In this document: in pieces, positions 8,273 to 16,707 of the stretch
Layout: the number at the start of each line of letters is the position of its first letter
How positions within the stretch are numbered: the stretch's first letter is position 1
NCBI GenBank assembly: GCA_963829355.1
Contig: CAWHHZ010000004.1
Coordinates: 227,322-291,321, forward strand
Reading direction: 5' to 3'
From: CAWHHZ01 sp963829355
GTDB lineage: Bacteria; Acidobacteriota; Thermoanaerobaculia; Gp7-AA8; JAHWKK01
Length of the DNA stretch: 64,000 nt
Notes under the pieces: model-generated
What the model was told of the DNA's origin: nothing
Seen by the model: only the letters and a program-made list of their open reading frames with translations
Databases searched by the model: none
Made by a program: the position numbers and the translations under genes

Positions 8273-8902
8273 ATGTCTTCTCTTCACGTCATTTTCGTCG
8301 GATCGCCTGATCCCGGGGCGGTCGCAGCTCTCCGTCAGCGCGCCGATGTCACGTTGGCCAGCGTCGATGCGCCGGCCGGCGCCTTCTCGTGGGAGTCGGT
8401 TGCCACTCCCGTGAACGAGGCGATCGATGAGGTGGCGGGATGGATTCTTCTGCTGCGGGAGGGGGAGAGGGTGCCGGAACCGCTGGCGGAGGAGATCGTC
8501 CGGCTCGCGGCGGACAAGCCGGTCGCCTGGGCTTTCCGCATTCCGGTTTCGCTGACGTACGACGGCGGGCCGCTCTATCGAGGCGTTGGACGCTCTGGAG
8601 GAGAGATACGACTGTTCCACAGCCGCAGGTGCCGTTTTTTGCCGAAGGGCAGCGGAAAGGAACTGCAATCGCGTGGGACGGTCATCAGGATCGCTGCACC
8701 TCTCGAGCGAGCTCTGTTCTCGACGTCGGCGGAGCACGTCGCGGCTCTCCAAGCGGTGGGAGTGCCGCATTCGCTGCCGCGCAGGGCGTCAATATTTCTC
8801 GCGCAAATCTGGAGAGACCGGAGACAGCTCACCCTGCGCACCCTCCGCTATCACTGGATCGAAGCGGGATGGGACCGGGGCAGGATCAGCGGCGAATCTT
8901 GA
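8273..8902 (+). CDS. Glycosyltransferase family 2-like protein
   Basis: A 209-residue protein with a short alternative to the usual GT-A nucleotide-binding fold. The segment GWILLLREGERVPEPLAEEI resembles the WILxLDADE motif of GT2 enzymes such as WaaE, but the acidic pair is altered to REGE. FRIPVSLTYDGGPLYRG and EIRLFHSRRCRFLPKG correspond to the later acceptor region of that family. No membrane segment is obvious. The altered metal-binding acidic motif makes activity doubtful, so a sugar-binding or degenerate member is possible. Its 3' end overlaps the convergent AraC regulator gene by 17 bases. Confidence 0.6.
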   Translation: MSSLHVIFVGSPDPGAVAALRQRADVTLASVDAPAGAFSWESVATPVNEAIDEVAGWILLLREGERVPEPLAEEIVRLAADKPVAWAFRIPVSLTYDGGPLYRGVGRSGGEIRLFHSRRCRFLPKGSGKELQSRGTVIRIAAPLERALFSTSAEHVAALQAVGVPHSLPRRASIFLAQIWRDRRQLTLRTLRYHWIEAGWDRGRISGES

Positions 8903-9275
8903 GACGCTGCGTGGCGAGCTCCGGAAACGGAGTTTCCTCGACCGCCGCAAGATCACCACGCGACCTGAACTGTCGCGGCGACATCGCGAACCTCAGCCTG
9001 AACTGCTGGCGGAAGTAGTTCTCCGATTCGAATCCGCAAAGACGCGAGATCTGCGAAATCTTCATCTTCTTCTCTTTGAGAAGTCTCGCAGCCTTCTCGA
9101 GCCGCCGCTCCTTCAGATAGCGGCTGAGCAGGTGTCCCGTAATCTTGTGGAAACGACCGGAAACATACTGTCTCGTGAATCCGAGCTCTTTCGAAACTGC
9201 ACCGACGCTGACTTCCTCATCCTCTTGGATACGCCGATCCACACACTGTATGAGATCACCAATGAGATCTTCCAT
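8886..9275 (-). CDS. AraC-family HTH regulator, DNA-binding domain only
   Basis: A 129-residue protein consisting of the double helix-turn-helix AraC domain with almost no sensor part. The first HTH is VSVGAVSKELGFTRQYVSGRFHKITG, seen at residues 24-49. The second contains KISQISRLCGFESENYFRQQF and the diagnostic FAMSPRQFR. It resembles SoxS or MarA in size. No metabolite-sensing domain is present, so its activity is probably set by its amount. It is transcribed away from the repeat-filled gap at 9276-9702 and overlaps the convergent glycosyltransferase-like gene at its 3' end. Confidence 0.85.
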   Translation of the reverse strand: MEDLIGDLIQCVDRRIQEDEEVSVGAVSKELGFTRQYVSGRFHKITGHLLSRYLKERRLEKAARLLKEKKMKISQISRLCGFESENYFRQQFRLRFAMSPRQFRSRGDLAAVEETPFPELATQRLKIRR

Positions 9276-9357
9276 GGCGCTCCTCCCTTACGGTCCGTAG
9301 AGACCGAGGTTACATATTAGATCATTTTCTGTCTGTTCGAAAGGGGACATAGGTTTT

Positions 9358-9648
9358 CATCTGACAGTCGTCAGTCGACAGTCGACAGTCGACAGTCATC
9401 GGTCGTCAGTCGTCAGTCATCAGTCATCGGTCGTCAGAAGAAGTCGTTGAGTCATTGGGGTCATTGAGGTCATTGGGCGTTGGCGCGGAGGCCGAAGACG
9501 GTGTGGACAGAGACGTGGACAGATACGTGGACAAAAGAGTGGACTTCGGAATCTGAAGTCAAAACAGTCCACGCTTCTGTCCACGTCTCTGTCCACGCTT
9601 CTGTCCACCAGACTCCTCCAGTGACCGAATGACTTCTTCTGACGACCG
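9358..9648. repeat. Nested hairpin N1 with repeat-built arms
   Basis: The left side is a run of degenerate CAGTCGT/CAGTCGA words (9362-9437) and GTCATTG words (9450-9478). CGGTCGTCAGAAGAAGTC at 9428-9445 has an exact inverted copy at 9631-9648. Inside lies a second hairpin (about 9502-9608) whose arms are repeated GTGGACAGA and TCTGTCCAC units. It fills the divergent gap between the AraC gene and the cNMP-binding gene. No coding signal is seen. Confidence 0.8.
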
Positions 9649-9702
9649 GCTACTGAACCCGCTATCATGTCTCCCCAGCGCTTGCGCGAGGAGGGCTCGA
9701 AC

Positions 9703-10209
9703 ATGAGTGAGATCGATTTTCTCAGGACCGTACCGCAACTCTCGGAGCTGGACGATGTCGAGCTGAAAGTCATGGAAGAAGCATTGACCATACTCGACTA
9801 CGCGCCCGGCGCGATTGTTCTCGAGGAAGGGACACCGAATCGGGCGATCCACATCGTGAGGCAGGGCAGGGTTCGCGTGACGCGCAAGGTGGAAAAGAAC
9901 GAGGTGGCCCTCTGTGATCTCGCCGAGGGACAGACGTTTGGTGAGCTGTCGATTCTCGGTGATGGAATCACCACCGCGACGCTTCGTGCGATCCCGAAGA
10001 CCCGCATCTTCTCGCTCTCTGTTAGTGATCTCGAATTCGTCCTTGAACAGAGCCCGGCCGCAGCCGCCAAGTTCTGGCAGGCGATCGCCCGCGATCTCGG
10101 CGAACGTCTCGTGAGTACGAACGAAGTGGTGAGGTCGTACTTCGAGGTGAACAAGGCGTTGGTCGAAAATCCCACCTTCCGCGAAGCGTACGCGATGTGC
10201 AATCGGTGA
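9703..10209 (+). CDS. Cyclic nucleotide-binding domain protein
   Basis: A 168-residue single-domain protein with a CRP-like cNMP-binding beta-roll. Features are FLRTVPQLSELDDVELKVM, an EEGTPNRAIHIVRQGRVRV strand pair, and the phosphate-binding cassette GQTFGELSILGDGITTATLRA at residues 87-107. It ends with a long helix and has no C-terminal helix-turn-helix, so it is not a complete CRP/FNR regulator. The start at 9703 (MSEIDFL) is preferred over an ATG at 9667 because GAGGAGGG lies about eight bases upstream. It is followed after 10 bases by the MazG-like gene. Confidence 0.85.
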   Translation: MSEIDFLRTVPQLSELDDVELKVMEEALTILDYAPGAIVLEEGTPNRAIHIVRQGRVRVTRKVEKNEVALCDLAEGQTFGELSILGDGITTATLRAIPKTRIFSLSVSDLEFVLEQSPAAAAKFWQAIARDLGERLVSTNEVVRSYFEVNKALVENPTFREAYAMCNR

Positions 10210-10219
10210 GTGGATCGAG

Positions 10220-10547
10220 ATGAGCCTGTCGGACGTCCAGAAAGAGGTCGATGAATGGATCTCGCAGTTCGAGGAGGGGTACTGGCAGACCCCTCTCGAT
10301 GCTCGCGAGGATCTCCGAGGAGGTTGGCGAGCTCGCTCGCGAGATCAACCACCGGTATGGCGAGAAGCCCAAGAAGGAGACGGAAGCAGAGTCCGATCTG
10401 GAGGTGGAGATCGCCGACGTGATTTTCGTACTGGTGGCGCTCGCGAACTCGCTCGAGATCGATCTTGATGAGGCTTTCAGGCGGATGATGGAAAAGTACC
10501 GATCTCGCGACGGAGAGCGGTGGACGCGGCGGGAGCCTGGGGCTTGA
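10220..10547 (+). pseudogene. MazG-like nucleotide pyrophosphohydrolase (YpjD type), frameshifted
   Basis: Two reading frames together give one complete MazG-fold protein like Bacillus YpjD. Frame one reads MSLSDVQKEVDEWISQFEEG then YWQT. Frame two resumes as LSMLARISEEVGELAREI, then NHRYGEKPKKE, EIADVIFVLVALANSLEIDL and a C-terminal GERWTRREPG. The EEVGE and EIAD acidic metal-binding motifs are intact. Total length is 3n+1, and removing one C from the CCCC run at 10290-10293 restores a full-length frame. The gene is therefore either a recent single-base frameshift or a sequencing error at a homopolymer. MazG-like enzymes hydrolyse noncanonical or excess NTPs. It probably shares an operon with the cNMP-binding gene. 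Confidence 0.82.
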
Positions 10548-10808
10548 GTCGTTGTGTCATTGAGGTCATTGTGTCAGTGAGTCATTGAGTCGTTGGGTCA
10601 TTGGGTCGTGAGTCATTGAGTCGTTGGGTCATTGGGTCATTGGGTCGTTGAGGTCGTTGAGTCGTTTGGGTCATTCGGGAAGATGAAAATTGAAAAAGAT
10701 CACGAAATTCGGAACGATTCGAGCCATTCATCCAACGCCGAAATCATCCAACGACTCAATGACTCAATGACCTCAACGACCCAACAGCAATGACTCAGCG
10801 ACACCAAT
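10546..10808. repeat. Hairpin N2 with GTCGTTGG/GTCATTGG arms
   Basis: The left arm (10546-10681) is about a dozen degenerate copies of GTCATTGAG/GTCGTTGGG words. The right arm (10740-10808) holds the complementary CAACGACTCAATGA words. GGGTCGTTGAGGTC at 10642-10655 is exactly complementary to 10769-10782. It lies between the MazG-like gene and the TPR-AIM24 gene. Nothing else is visible in the gap. Confidence 0.82.
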
Positions 10809-10856
10809 GCCCTGTCGCACTTCGCCCGTCTGCACTAGAATTGGGCGGACGGGAAG

Positions 10857-12281
10857 ATGGCAGAGACTAGAAAGAACGTTCCACCCCCCTTCGACCAGGG
10901 TGTGTTCCTGATCCACTACAACCGTGGACGGGAGGCCTTCCAGACGGGAAGGTACGCCGAGGCGCGGAAGGAGCTCGAAGCGGCGCAGAAGATGCGGCCC
11001 GAGGATTCAGAAGTGCTGAATCTTCTCGGCCTCGTGTATTTCAAGCTCGAGGCGCTCCCTGAAGCGGAGTTCATCTACCGGAAGCTCGTTCGCGGCAATG
11101 ACGACGTCTTCATCCTCCATTCGAACCTCGGGCTCATTCTTTTCAAACAGAAGAAGATGGATGAGGCCGAGAAGCATCTTCTCCGCGCCGTCGAGCTTCG
11201 CCCGAACTACGCCAAGTCGCATCTCTACCTGGGACTGCTCTACAAGAACCGTGGAAAGCTCGGTCTCGCTCTCGAGCACCTGAAGTTCGCAGGTGCCGAG
11301 AAGGTGGCTCGCGAAGTCGAGGAAGGACTCAGCAGCAACAGGGTCCCGTCCGCGCCTGCGGCTCCGTCCGCCTCGCCTCAGCCCTCGGCAAGGACCCAAT
11401 CCGACCTTCGTACGGTTCCCGGTGATGAACCCGCCCCGGATGGCGTGATCGAGCAGCGTCACGAGACAGTTCCTCAAAGGCCTGGCCCTCAGCCGGCGGT
11501 CGAGACCGAAGAGGAAGATCCGTTCCCCGAGGCATCGACACAGGTCTCGGTACCGCTGCCGCCGACACCGCCGACGCAGCGCGAGAGGCAGACGTCTCCC
11601 GCCTCGACCATCGAGAAGATGCCGTCCCGGGCCGCGGCCAAACTTCAGAGTGCCGTGGAGGATACAGATTTCGGCGAATCGCGCCGCATCGATTTGAGGA
11701 AGATCGAGGGCGCTTCCAGAATCTTCACGCTTCACGAGAATGGTTTTCTTGAGATCAATTTTTCCGATAGCGTCCGGGTGAAGAGAGGAACGATCTCGAG
11801 CTACTCGGGAAACCTGAAGTTCCGCGAGGAGTCAGCTCCGGCCGGATCGTCGGTGGCAACGATGGTCCGGGTCGAAGGACAAGGCAGGCTGATCGTCTAT
11901 GAGAAGAGTCGCCAGACATTTCTGCTCGACCTCAACGACGAGTTCATTTTCGTCGAGGGAGGACACCTGCTCGCTCTGGAGAACTCGCTGAGCTCGAGGC
12001 CCGAGCCGATCTACGACTCCGCCTATCAGAACAAGCTCGATACGGTGAAGGTGTTCGGCAAGGGGAGTCTCGCCATGTCGACCACAATCGAGCCTCTCAC
12101 GCTGAGGGTCAATCGCGATTACCCGCTCTCGATCTCGTCACGCGCCATCGTCGCCTGGACGGGGAGCCTGATGGCCACTGTCGTGGATGATGGGGAGCTC
12201 GAGGATCTCATGACCGAGCGCGACGATGAGGCCTTCATGATCCGCTTCGAAGGCGACGGCGTCGTCGTCTCCGAGCGATAG
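10857..12281 (+). CDS. TPR protein with C-terminal AIM24 domain
   Basis: A 474-residue cytoplasmic protein with an unusual domain pair. Residues 15-155 hold four tetratricopeptide repeats (YNRGREAFQTGRYAEARKEL, LNLLGLVYFKLEALPEAEF, HSNLGLILFKQKKMDEAEKH, SHLYLGLLYKNRGKLGLA). Residues 160-265 are a proline- and alanine-rich linker, probably disordered. Residues 275-474 match the AIM24/DUF124 beta-sandwich family: FLEINFSDSVRVKRGTI, VEGQGRLIVYEK, FVEGGHLLALE, FGKGSLAMST and IVAWTGSLMATV. The biochemical role of AIM24 is not settled in bacteria. The TPR part suggests a partner-binding scaffold. No signal peptide is present. The gene stands alone between repeat-filled gaps. Confidence 0.87.
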   Translation: MAETRKNVPPPFDQGVFLIHYNRGREAFQTGRYAEARKELEAAQKMRPEDSEVLNLLGLVYFKLEALPEAEFIYRKLVRGNDDVFILHSNLGLILFKQKKMDEAEKHLLRAVELRPNYAKSHLYLGLLYKNRGKLGLALEHLKFAGAEKVAREVEEGLSSNRVPSAPAAPSASPQPSARTQSDLRTVPGDEPAPDGVIEQRHETVPQRPGPQPAVETEEEDPFPEASTQVSVPLPPTPPTQRERQTSPASTIEKMPSRAAAKLQSAVEDTDFGESRRIDLRKIEGASRIFTLHENGFLEINFSDSVRVKRGTISSYSGNLKFREESAPAGSSVATMVRVEGQGRLIVYEKSRQTFLLDLNDEFIFVEGGHLLALENSLSSRPEPIYDSAYQNKLDTVKVFGKGSLAMSTTIEPLTLRVNRDYPLSISSRAIVAWTGSLMATVVDDGELEDLMTERDDEAFMIRFEGDGVVVSER

Positions 12282-12283
12282 CA

Positions 12284-12453
12284 TGTCATCCTGAGCCGTG
12301 GGAATGGCGCCGCTTTGCTACGCCAGTGGAGTGAAATGATCCACCCGTCTGTCATTCCGAAGGAGCGGCCTCATCACGACTGAGGAATCTGGGTGGCGGA
12401 AGCTGGCCCGGTAGATCCCGCCGCCCAGATTCCTCGCTTCGCTTCGGAATGAC
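12284..12453. repeat. GTCATCC half element followed by an R1 palindrome
   Basis: 12285-12342 carries GTCATCCTGAGCCGTGGG, then GGCGCCGCTTTGCTACGCCA and GTGGAGTGAAATGA. This 58-bp unit recurs on the opposite strand at 47771-47829 and partly at 16908-16935. 12351-12453 is a full R1 palindrome, from GTCATTCCGAAGGAGCGGCC to CTTCGGAATGAC. Both lie just after the TPR-AIM24 stop. Confidence 0.82.
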
Positions 12454-12511
12454 AGGCCGGTGTTGAGAGACTCGCACGTGGTGTCATTAGAAGCCGCCGG
12501 GTCCCGCGAAG

Positions 12512-12621
12512 CGGGAGGAGGACGGTCGAAGGATCGCGTGGAGTCATACTCTCCTCGGTCACCGCGGCAATTCACTTCGAGTCATGACGTACGCGATCCT
12601 TCGCTGCGCTCAGGATGACGA
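12512..12621. repeat. Family R1 palindrome (GATCGCGT type)
   Basis: The left side has GAGGACGGTCGAAGGATCGC. The right side has GCGATCCTTCGCTGCGCTCA ending GGATGAC. The left tip lacks the usual GTCATCC, so this copy is truncated or rearranged. It lies at the 3' end of the CPBP protease gene and could terminate transcription from either side. Confidence 0.75.
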
Positions 12622-12651
12622 TATCGGGGAAAGGCCTTACCGCCACCCAGG

Positions 12652-13425
12652 CTACTTCGGCATCATGTTGATGGCGACGGGGATGATGACGAAGATCTGG
12701 ATGGCGTCGAACATACCGTGGGCGATGATGCACGGGATCAGGCGGCGGGTGTAGTAGAACGTCAGGCCGATCACCAGCGAAATGATGGTGATGCCGATCA
12801 GCATGAACGGCTGACCGTATCCCGCGTGTGCGATTGCGAAGACGATTGTCGATCCCACGAGTCCGACACGTTTCTGCAACCATCCACGAAAAAAGAACTC
12901 TTCGACCGTCATCGCACTGAGGACGATCAGTCCCTTCTTCCACCATGCGAGGCCCGCCATCCACGGGATCATCGGCGACGGCTGCATGTTCTCCGGCATC
13001 ACTCCTCCGGCCGTCAGAGCGAGACCGATGAGCACTGCCAGACCGATCGTGATCAGCCATCCGCCGACTCCGACGACCCCGCCAATGGCGACCTGCTCGA
13101 GCAGACGATCCCCCTGGATGTTCATGTAGCTCGACAACCGCGGCTGACCAGAGAGCACCCACCAGCCGGCGAGGAAGAGCAGCAACAGCATGTGGAGGAC
13201 GAAGAGCTGCCAGAACGCCACCTGGCTCAGATCTGGTGCGCCGGACTCCTGCGAGGAGCTGACGACGAGGCTCGACATCACGAAGATCAGAAGGGTGAGC
13301 CATGCGTACGCGGCCCATTTCGTCGCTGGATTCGGGAAGTGATCCTGCGAAAAGATTCCCTTCGTCTCGTTGAGCAGAATCAGAGTGCCCGCGAGCACCG
13401 CGGTCACAATGGCGGCAATCAGCAT
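12652..13425 (-). CDS. CPBP-family intramembrane metalloprotease
   Basis: A 257-residue, multi-pass membrane protein of the CPBP (CAAX protease and bacteriocin-processing, Abi) family. About seven hydrophobic segments are visible. The active-site motifs are EEFFFRGWLQKR near residue 172, the second conserved histidine in AIAHAGYGQPF, and a third histidine in IIAHGMFD. Known relatives are eukaryotic Rce1 and bacterial proteins of bacteriocin immunity or regulated proteolysis; the substrate here is unknown. It lies 22 bases downstream of the molybdopterin oxidoreductase on the same strand, so it may share its transcript. Confidence 0.88.
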   Translation of the reverse strand: MLIAAIVTAVLAGTLILLNETKGIFSQDHFPNPATKWAAYAWLTLLIFVMSSLVVSSSQESGAPDLSQVAFWQLFVLHMLLLLFLAGWWVLSGQPRLSSYMNIQGDRLLEQVAIGGVVGVGGWLITIGLAVLIGLALTAGGVMPENMQPSPMIPWMAGLAWWKKGLIVLSAMTVEEFFFRGWLQKRVGLVGSTIVFAIAHAGYGQPFMLIGITIISLVIGLTFYYTRRLIPCIIAHGMFDAIQIFVIIPVAINMMPK

Positions 13426-13447
13426 CGTCGTCTCGTCCTTTCGTTAC

Positions 13448-15556
13448 TCACCCGGTTACCGACGCGGTAGCATCGGTCGCCTGCACGCTCTCGATCTCGA
13501 CGAGACAATCATAGAAGGTCGCGCCGCCGCCAAGATCAGTCAATCTCTGTGATGTGGTCGCGTTTACGTTTGAGTCGTCGGCGGACATCGATACCCACCA
13601 GATCGACGGGGCACAGACGACTCCCCGGCGGATCGAATCGGTTACCGATGCGGTTGCCTCGAACATCCCGCGGTCATTCACGGCGCGTACCGTCATCCCC
13701 GTCATGATGCTCCGAGGTAGCGCATCGTCGGGATGAATCTCGATCACGGGCCGCTTTGCGAGTTTCCGGAGTGGCTCGACGTTCGCGAAAGTCGAATTGA
13801 GGAACGTGTGCTCCGGAGGGGAGATCATCGCGAGAGGGTAACGCTTTGCCAGCTCCGGTGCGGCCTCCTCTGATTCGTACGGCGGGATCCAGCGGGGGAG
13901 TGGATCCTCTTCCTGCGCCGCGAGAACACTCGAGGCGATCTCGATCCGGCCGCTGGGAGTCGAAAGTGTGGAACCGCTCTCGTACGGCATGTGAGGGGAG
14001 GGCACGTTCAACCGCATCCATCCTCGCTCTTTGAGCGTCTCGAGATCGATGTGCTCGAGCGTCGGAGAATCGAAGTCGAGCACCTGAAGCATCATCTCTT
14101 CGTCCGAATCACGGAGGCTGGGCTCGTCGAGCTCCATCGCGGAAGCCAGCCTCCGAAAAATCTCGCTGTTTGGCAGCGCCTCGCCCAGCGGCTCGATCGC
14201 CCGGGCGTTGTAGGTCATGTAGAGATGCCCGTAAGCCTTGTGGAGATCCGTGTGCTCGAGCTGCGTCGTCGCAGGCAGCAGAACGTCCGCGTGGCGTGCC
14301 GTATCAGTCATGAAGTGCTCGAGAACGACCGTGAACAGATCTTCCCGCATGAAACCCTTCCGCACCGTCTGAAGGTCGGGTGCGACCGCAAAAGGATTCG
14401 AGTTGTAGACGACGAGCGCTTTGACCGGCGGACTGTCGGTGGCAGTCAGGGCATCTCCGAGGGCGCTCATGTTGATTGTCCGCGTACCGGGACAAATCAG
14501 GTCGGGTCGCTGCAGCGCCGGCATGTCGAGCTCGAAGGTTCCGGAGGAAGTGAGCTGAGATCCGCCACCGACGTCGTTCCACGCTCCCGTGACCGCTGGC
14601 AGAATCGAGATCGCGCGCACCGCGTTGCCACCGCCCGCGTGGCGCTGCAACCCGTAGTTCATCCGGATGAATGACGGTCGCGTTGTCGCGTACGCTCTCG
14701 CGAGCTCCTCGATCGTCGCTGCATGCACGCCACAGATCGGCGCAACCCGATCCGGCGAGTACTCCTTCAGCACACGCTCTCGAAGCTCGGCGGCGCCGAC
14801 CGTCATCGCCTGGAGATAATCGGCGTCCTCGAGACCGTCCCGGAAGATCACGTGCATCATTGCCAGCGCGAACGCGCCGTCGCTCCCCGGACGCACCGCG
14901 ATATGCTGATCGCACGCCTCGGCAGTGCGCGTCCGGCGCGGATCGATGGCGACCAGCCGCGCTCCCCGCTCCTTCGCTCGCTTGATGAACGGCCAGAGGT
15001 GCGGATTGGACGTCAGGGTGTTGGTTCCCCACAAAATGATGAGACGCGCCTGGTCCACGGTCTCGGGATCGGTCCCCATCCGACGACCATACGTCAGCTT
15101 CAGCGCCTCGGCGCCGGCTGACGCACAGATGGTTCGGTCGAGCAGAGAGGCGCCGATCGTGTGAAAGAACCGCCGGTCCATCGATTCACTCTGAATGAGC
15201 CCCATCGTGCCAGCGTAGGAATACGGGAGGATCGCCTGCGGACCATCGGGAGACTCGATGATGGCGGCGAGGCGACTGGCAACCAGCTCGAGCGCCTCGT
15301 CCCACGTCGCGCGTCTGAATTGAGCGGAGCCTTTCCTGCCGGTGCGGACCATCGGGTGGAGCAGGCGCTCCGCGTGGTAGGTCCTCTCCGGATACCTGTT
15401 GACCTTCGCGCACAGAAATCCGTTCGTGTACGGGTGCTGCGGGTCGCCCGCGACCCGGATGGCACGTCCGTCACGCACCGTCACCAGCATCGCGCAGGTG
15501 TCGGGGCAGTCGTGCGGGCATGCCGCTCGTACGATGCGATCGCCGGTCTCGTTCAT
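13448..15556 (-). CDS. Molybdopterin oxidoreductase (BisC/DMSO-reductase superfamily)
   Basis: A 702-residue enzyme with an N-terminal [4Fe-4S] motif (CPHDCPDTCAMLV with a fourth Cys in NGFLCAKVNRYPER). The molybdopterin guanine dinucleotide domains follow (RATWDEALELVASRL, ILPYSYAGTMGLIQSESMDRRFF, LIILWGTNTLTSNPHLW, RLVAIDPRRTRTAE) and a C-terminal dinucleotide-binding domain (DALPRSIMTGMTVRAVNDRG). No Tat signal is present, so it is probably cytoplasmic. The start at 15556 is chosen because it forms an ATGA overlap with the stop of the upstream CoA-transferase and precedes the cysteine motif directly. This close coupling suggests action on a CoA-linked or organic-acid substrate. The reaction cannot be named from sequence. 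Confidence 0.88.
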   Translation of the reverse strand: MNETGDRIVRAACPHDCPDTCAMLVTVRDGRAIRVAGDPQHPYTNGFLCAKVNRYPERTYHAERLLHPMVRTGRKGSAQFRRATWDEALELVASRLAAIIESPDGPQAILPYSYAGTMGLIQSESMDRRFFHTIGASLLDRTICASAGAEALKLTYGRRMGTDPETVDQARLIILWGTNTLTSNPHLWPFIKRAKERGARLVAIDPRRTRTAEACDQHIAVRPGSDGAFALAMMHVIFRDGLEDADYLQAMTVGAAELRERVLKEYSPDRVAPICGVHAATIEELARAYATTRPSFIRMNYGLQRHAGGGNAVRAISILPAVTGAWNDVGGGSQLTSSGTFELDMPALQRPDLICPGTRTINMSALGDALTATDSPPVKALVVYNSNPFAVAPDLQTVRKGFMREDLFTVVLEHFMTDTARHADVLLPATTQLEHTDLHKAYGHLYMTYNARAIEPLGEALPNSEIFRRLASAMELDEPSLRDSDEEMMLQVLDFDSPTLEHIDLETLKERGWMRLNVPSPHMPYESGSTLSTPSGRIEIASSVLAAQEEDPLPRWIPPYESEEAAPELAKRYPLAMISPPEHTFLNSTFANVEPLRKLAKRPVIEIHPDDALPRSIMTGMTVRAVNDRGMFEATASVTDSIRRGVVCAPSIWWVSMSADDSNVNATTSQRLTDLGGGATFYDCLVEIESVQATDATASVTG

Positions 15557-16707
15557 CGTCGTTTCAGATTGAAGCGGAGGATCGCACGTTCGAGCCGCTG
15601 CTTCATATCCTTTCGAGGGTTGAACGTGCGGCTCCTGCGAAGTGATTTCATCTCGTTGTCGTCGAGCCCCAGCTCGCGCGAGACGTGATCGAGCGAATCT
15701 CCGGGCGCCGGAAGATCGCCTTCGTGAGATCCGACGTTCGTCGTCAGCGGATGCGTGGCATCGAAGTTTCCGAAGCGATCCTCCGCTTCCTGGAGAGTCA
15801 GCACCGGTTCCACGCATGCGTCGACCGTCTCGAAAATCTCCTCCCACTCCGCAAGACTCCTCGACCGGATCGATTCCGAGACCGCCGCCCTGACCTCTTC
15901 GCGCCGCTTCTCGTCGTACTCGATCGGGATCAGTTCCTCGCGGCCGATCGCGCGGCAGAAGCGTTCCCAGAAGTGAGACTCGAGAGGGGCGACCATGAGC
16001 TCGCGATCGTCGCATGTCGTGTAGACCTCGTAGCCCGGAAATGATCCGGTGAGGAAGAACGTACGTTCCGGCTCCGGAGACGCATGATGCAGAGCTTCGG
16101 CCGTCGGCATCAGAGCCCTGGCGGCCGCCATCATCGAGACATCGATGATCCGCCCTTTGCCTGTTTTCTGTCGATCGATCAGTGAGCCGAGTATCAGTAT
16201 CGCTGCGAAAAGCGCTCCCCCCATGTCTCCGAGCTGAACCGCTGGAAGAACGACCTTTCCCTCGCGATCGCGCTGCAGATCGAGCAGTCCCGACAGCGCG
16301 ACGAAGTTCGCATCGTGACCGCTACGCTGATTCTCGCGTCCGTAGCCGGAGATCGAGCAGCAGATCAGCGCAGGGTTAATCTTCTGAAGGGTTTCCGGAT
16401 CAATCGAGAACTTCTCCGCTGTGCCTGGACGCCAGGAGTCGACGACCACATCGCACGATTTCGCCAGCCGGTGCACGAACGCGACTCCGTCAGGCTCGGC
16501 GAGATCGACGACGACACTGCGCTTGCCGCGGTTCAGAAGCGTGTAGAGCGTTCCGAAGTCGCCATCGAACGGCGGAAGCCACCGCGCCGGATCCCCCTGC
16601 GGCGGCTCGATCTTGATGACGTCCGCTCCGAGCCGGACCAGCAGATCGGTGGCGTAGGGACCCGGAAGGTGCCGGGTGAAGTCGAGAATGCGGATTCCGT
16701 CGAGCAT
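15553..16707 (-). CDS. Class III (CaiB/BaiF) CoA-transferase
   Basis: A 384-residue member of the family III CoA-transferases, which move CoA between carboxylic acids through an aspartyl-CoA intermediate. The N-terminus MLDGIRILDFTRHLPGPYAT and LGADVIKIEPPQGD are diagnostic. SGYGRENQRSGHDANFVALSG contains the conserved aspartate that is the expected nucleophile. The family also includes alpha-methylacyl-CoA racemases, which this sequence also resembles. It overlaps the molybdopterin enzyme by four bases. Upstream is a 290-bp gap of repeats, then a thiolase on the same strand, so a fatty or organic acid CoA pathway is plausible. Confidence 0.9.
   Translation of the reverse strand: MLDGIRILDFTRHLPGPYATDLLVRLGADVIKIEPPQGDPARWLPPFDGDFGTLYTLLNRGKRSVVVDLAEPDGVAFVHRLAKSCDVVVDSWRPGTAEKFSIDPETLQKINPALICCSISGYGRENQRSGHDANFVALSGLLDLQRDREGKVVLPAVQLGDMGGALFAAILILGSLIDRQKTGKGRIIDVSMMAAARALMPTAEALHHASPEPERTFFLTGSFPGYEVYTTCDDRELMVAPLESHFWERFCRAIGREELIPIEYDEKRREEVRAAVSESIRSRSLAEWEEIFETVDACVEPVLTLQEAEDRFGNFDATHPLTTNVGSHEGDLPAPGDSLDHVSRELGLDDNEMKSLRRSRTFNPRKDMKQRLERAILRFNLKRR

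Noticed and set aside
10546..10690. Short repeated words as a CRISPR array
   Set aside because: Units are 8-10 bp, degenerate and without unique spacers, and no cas genes are near.
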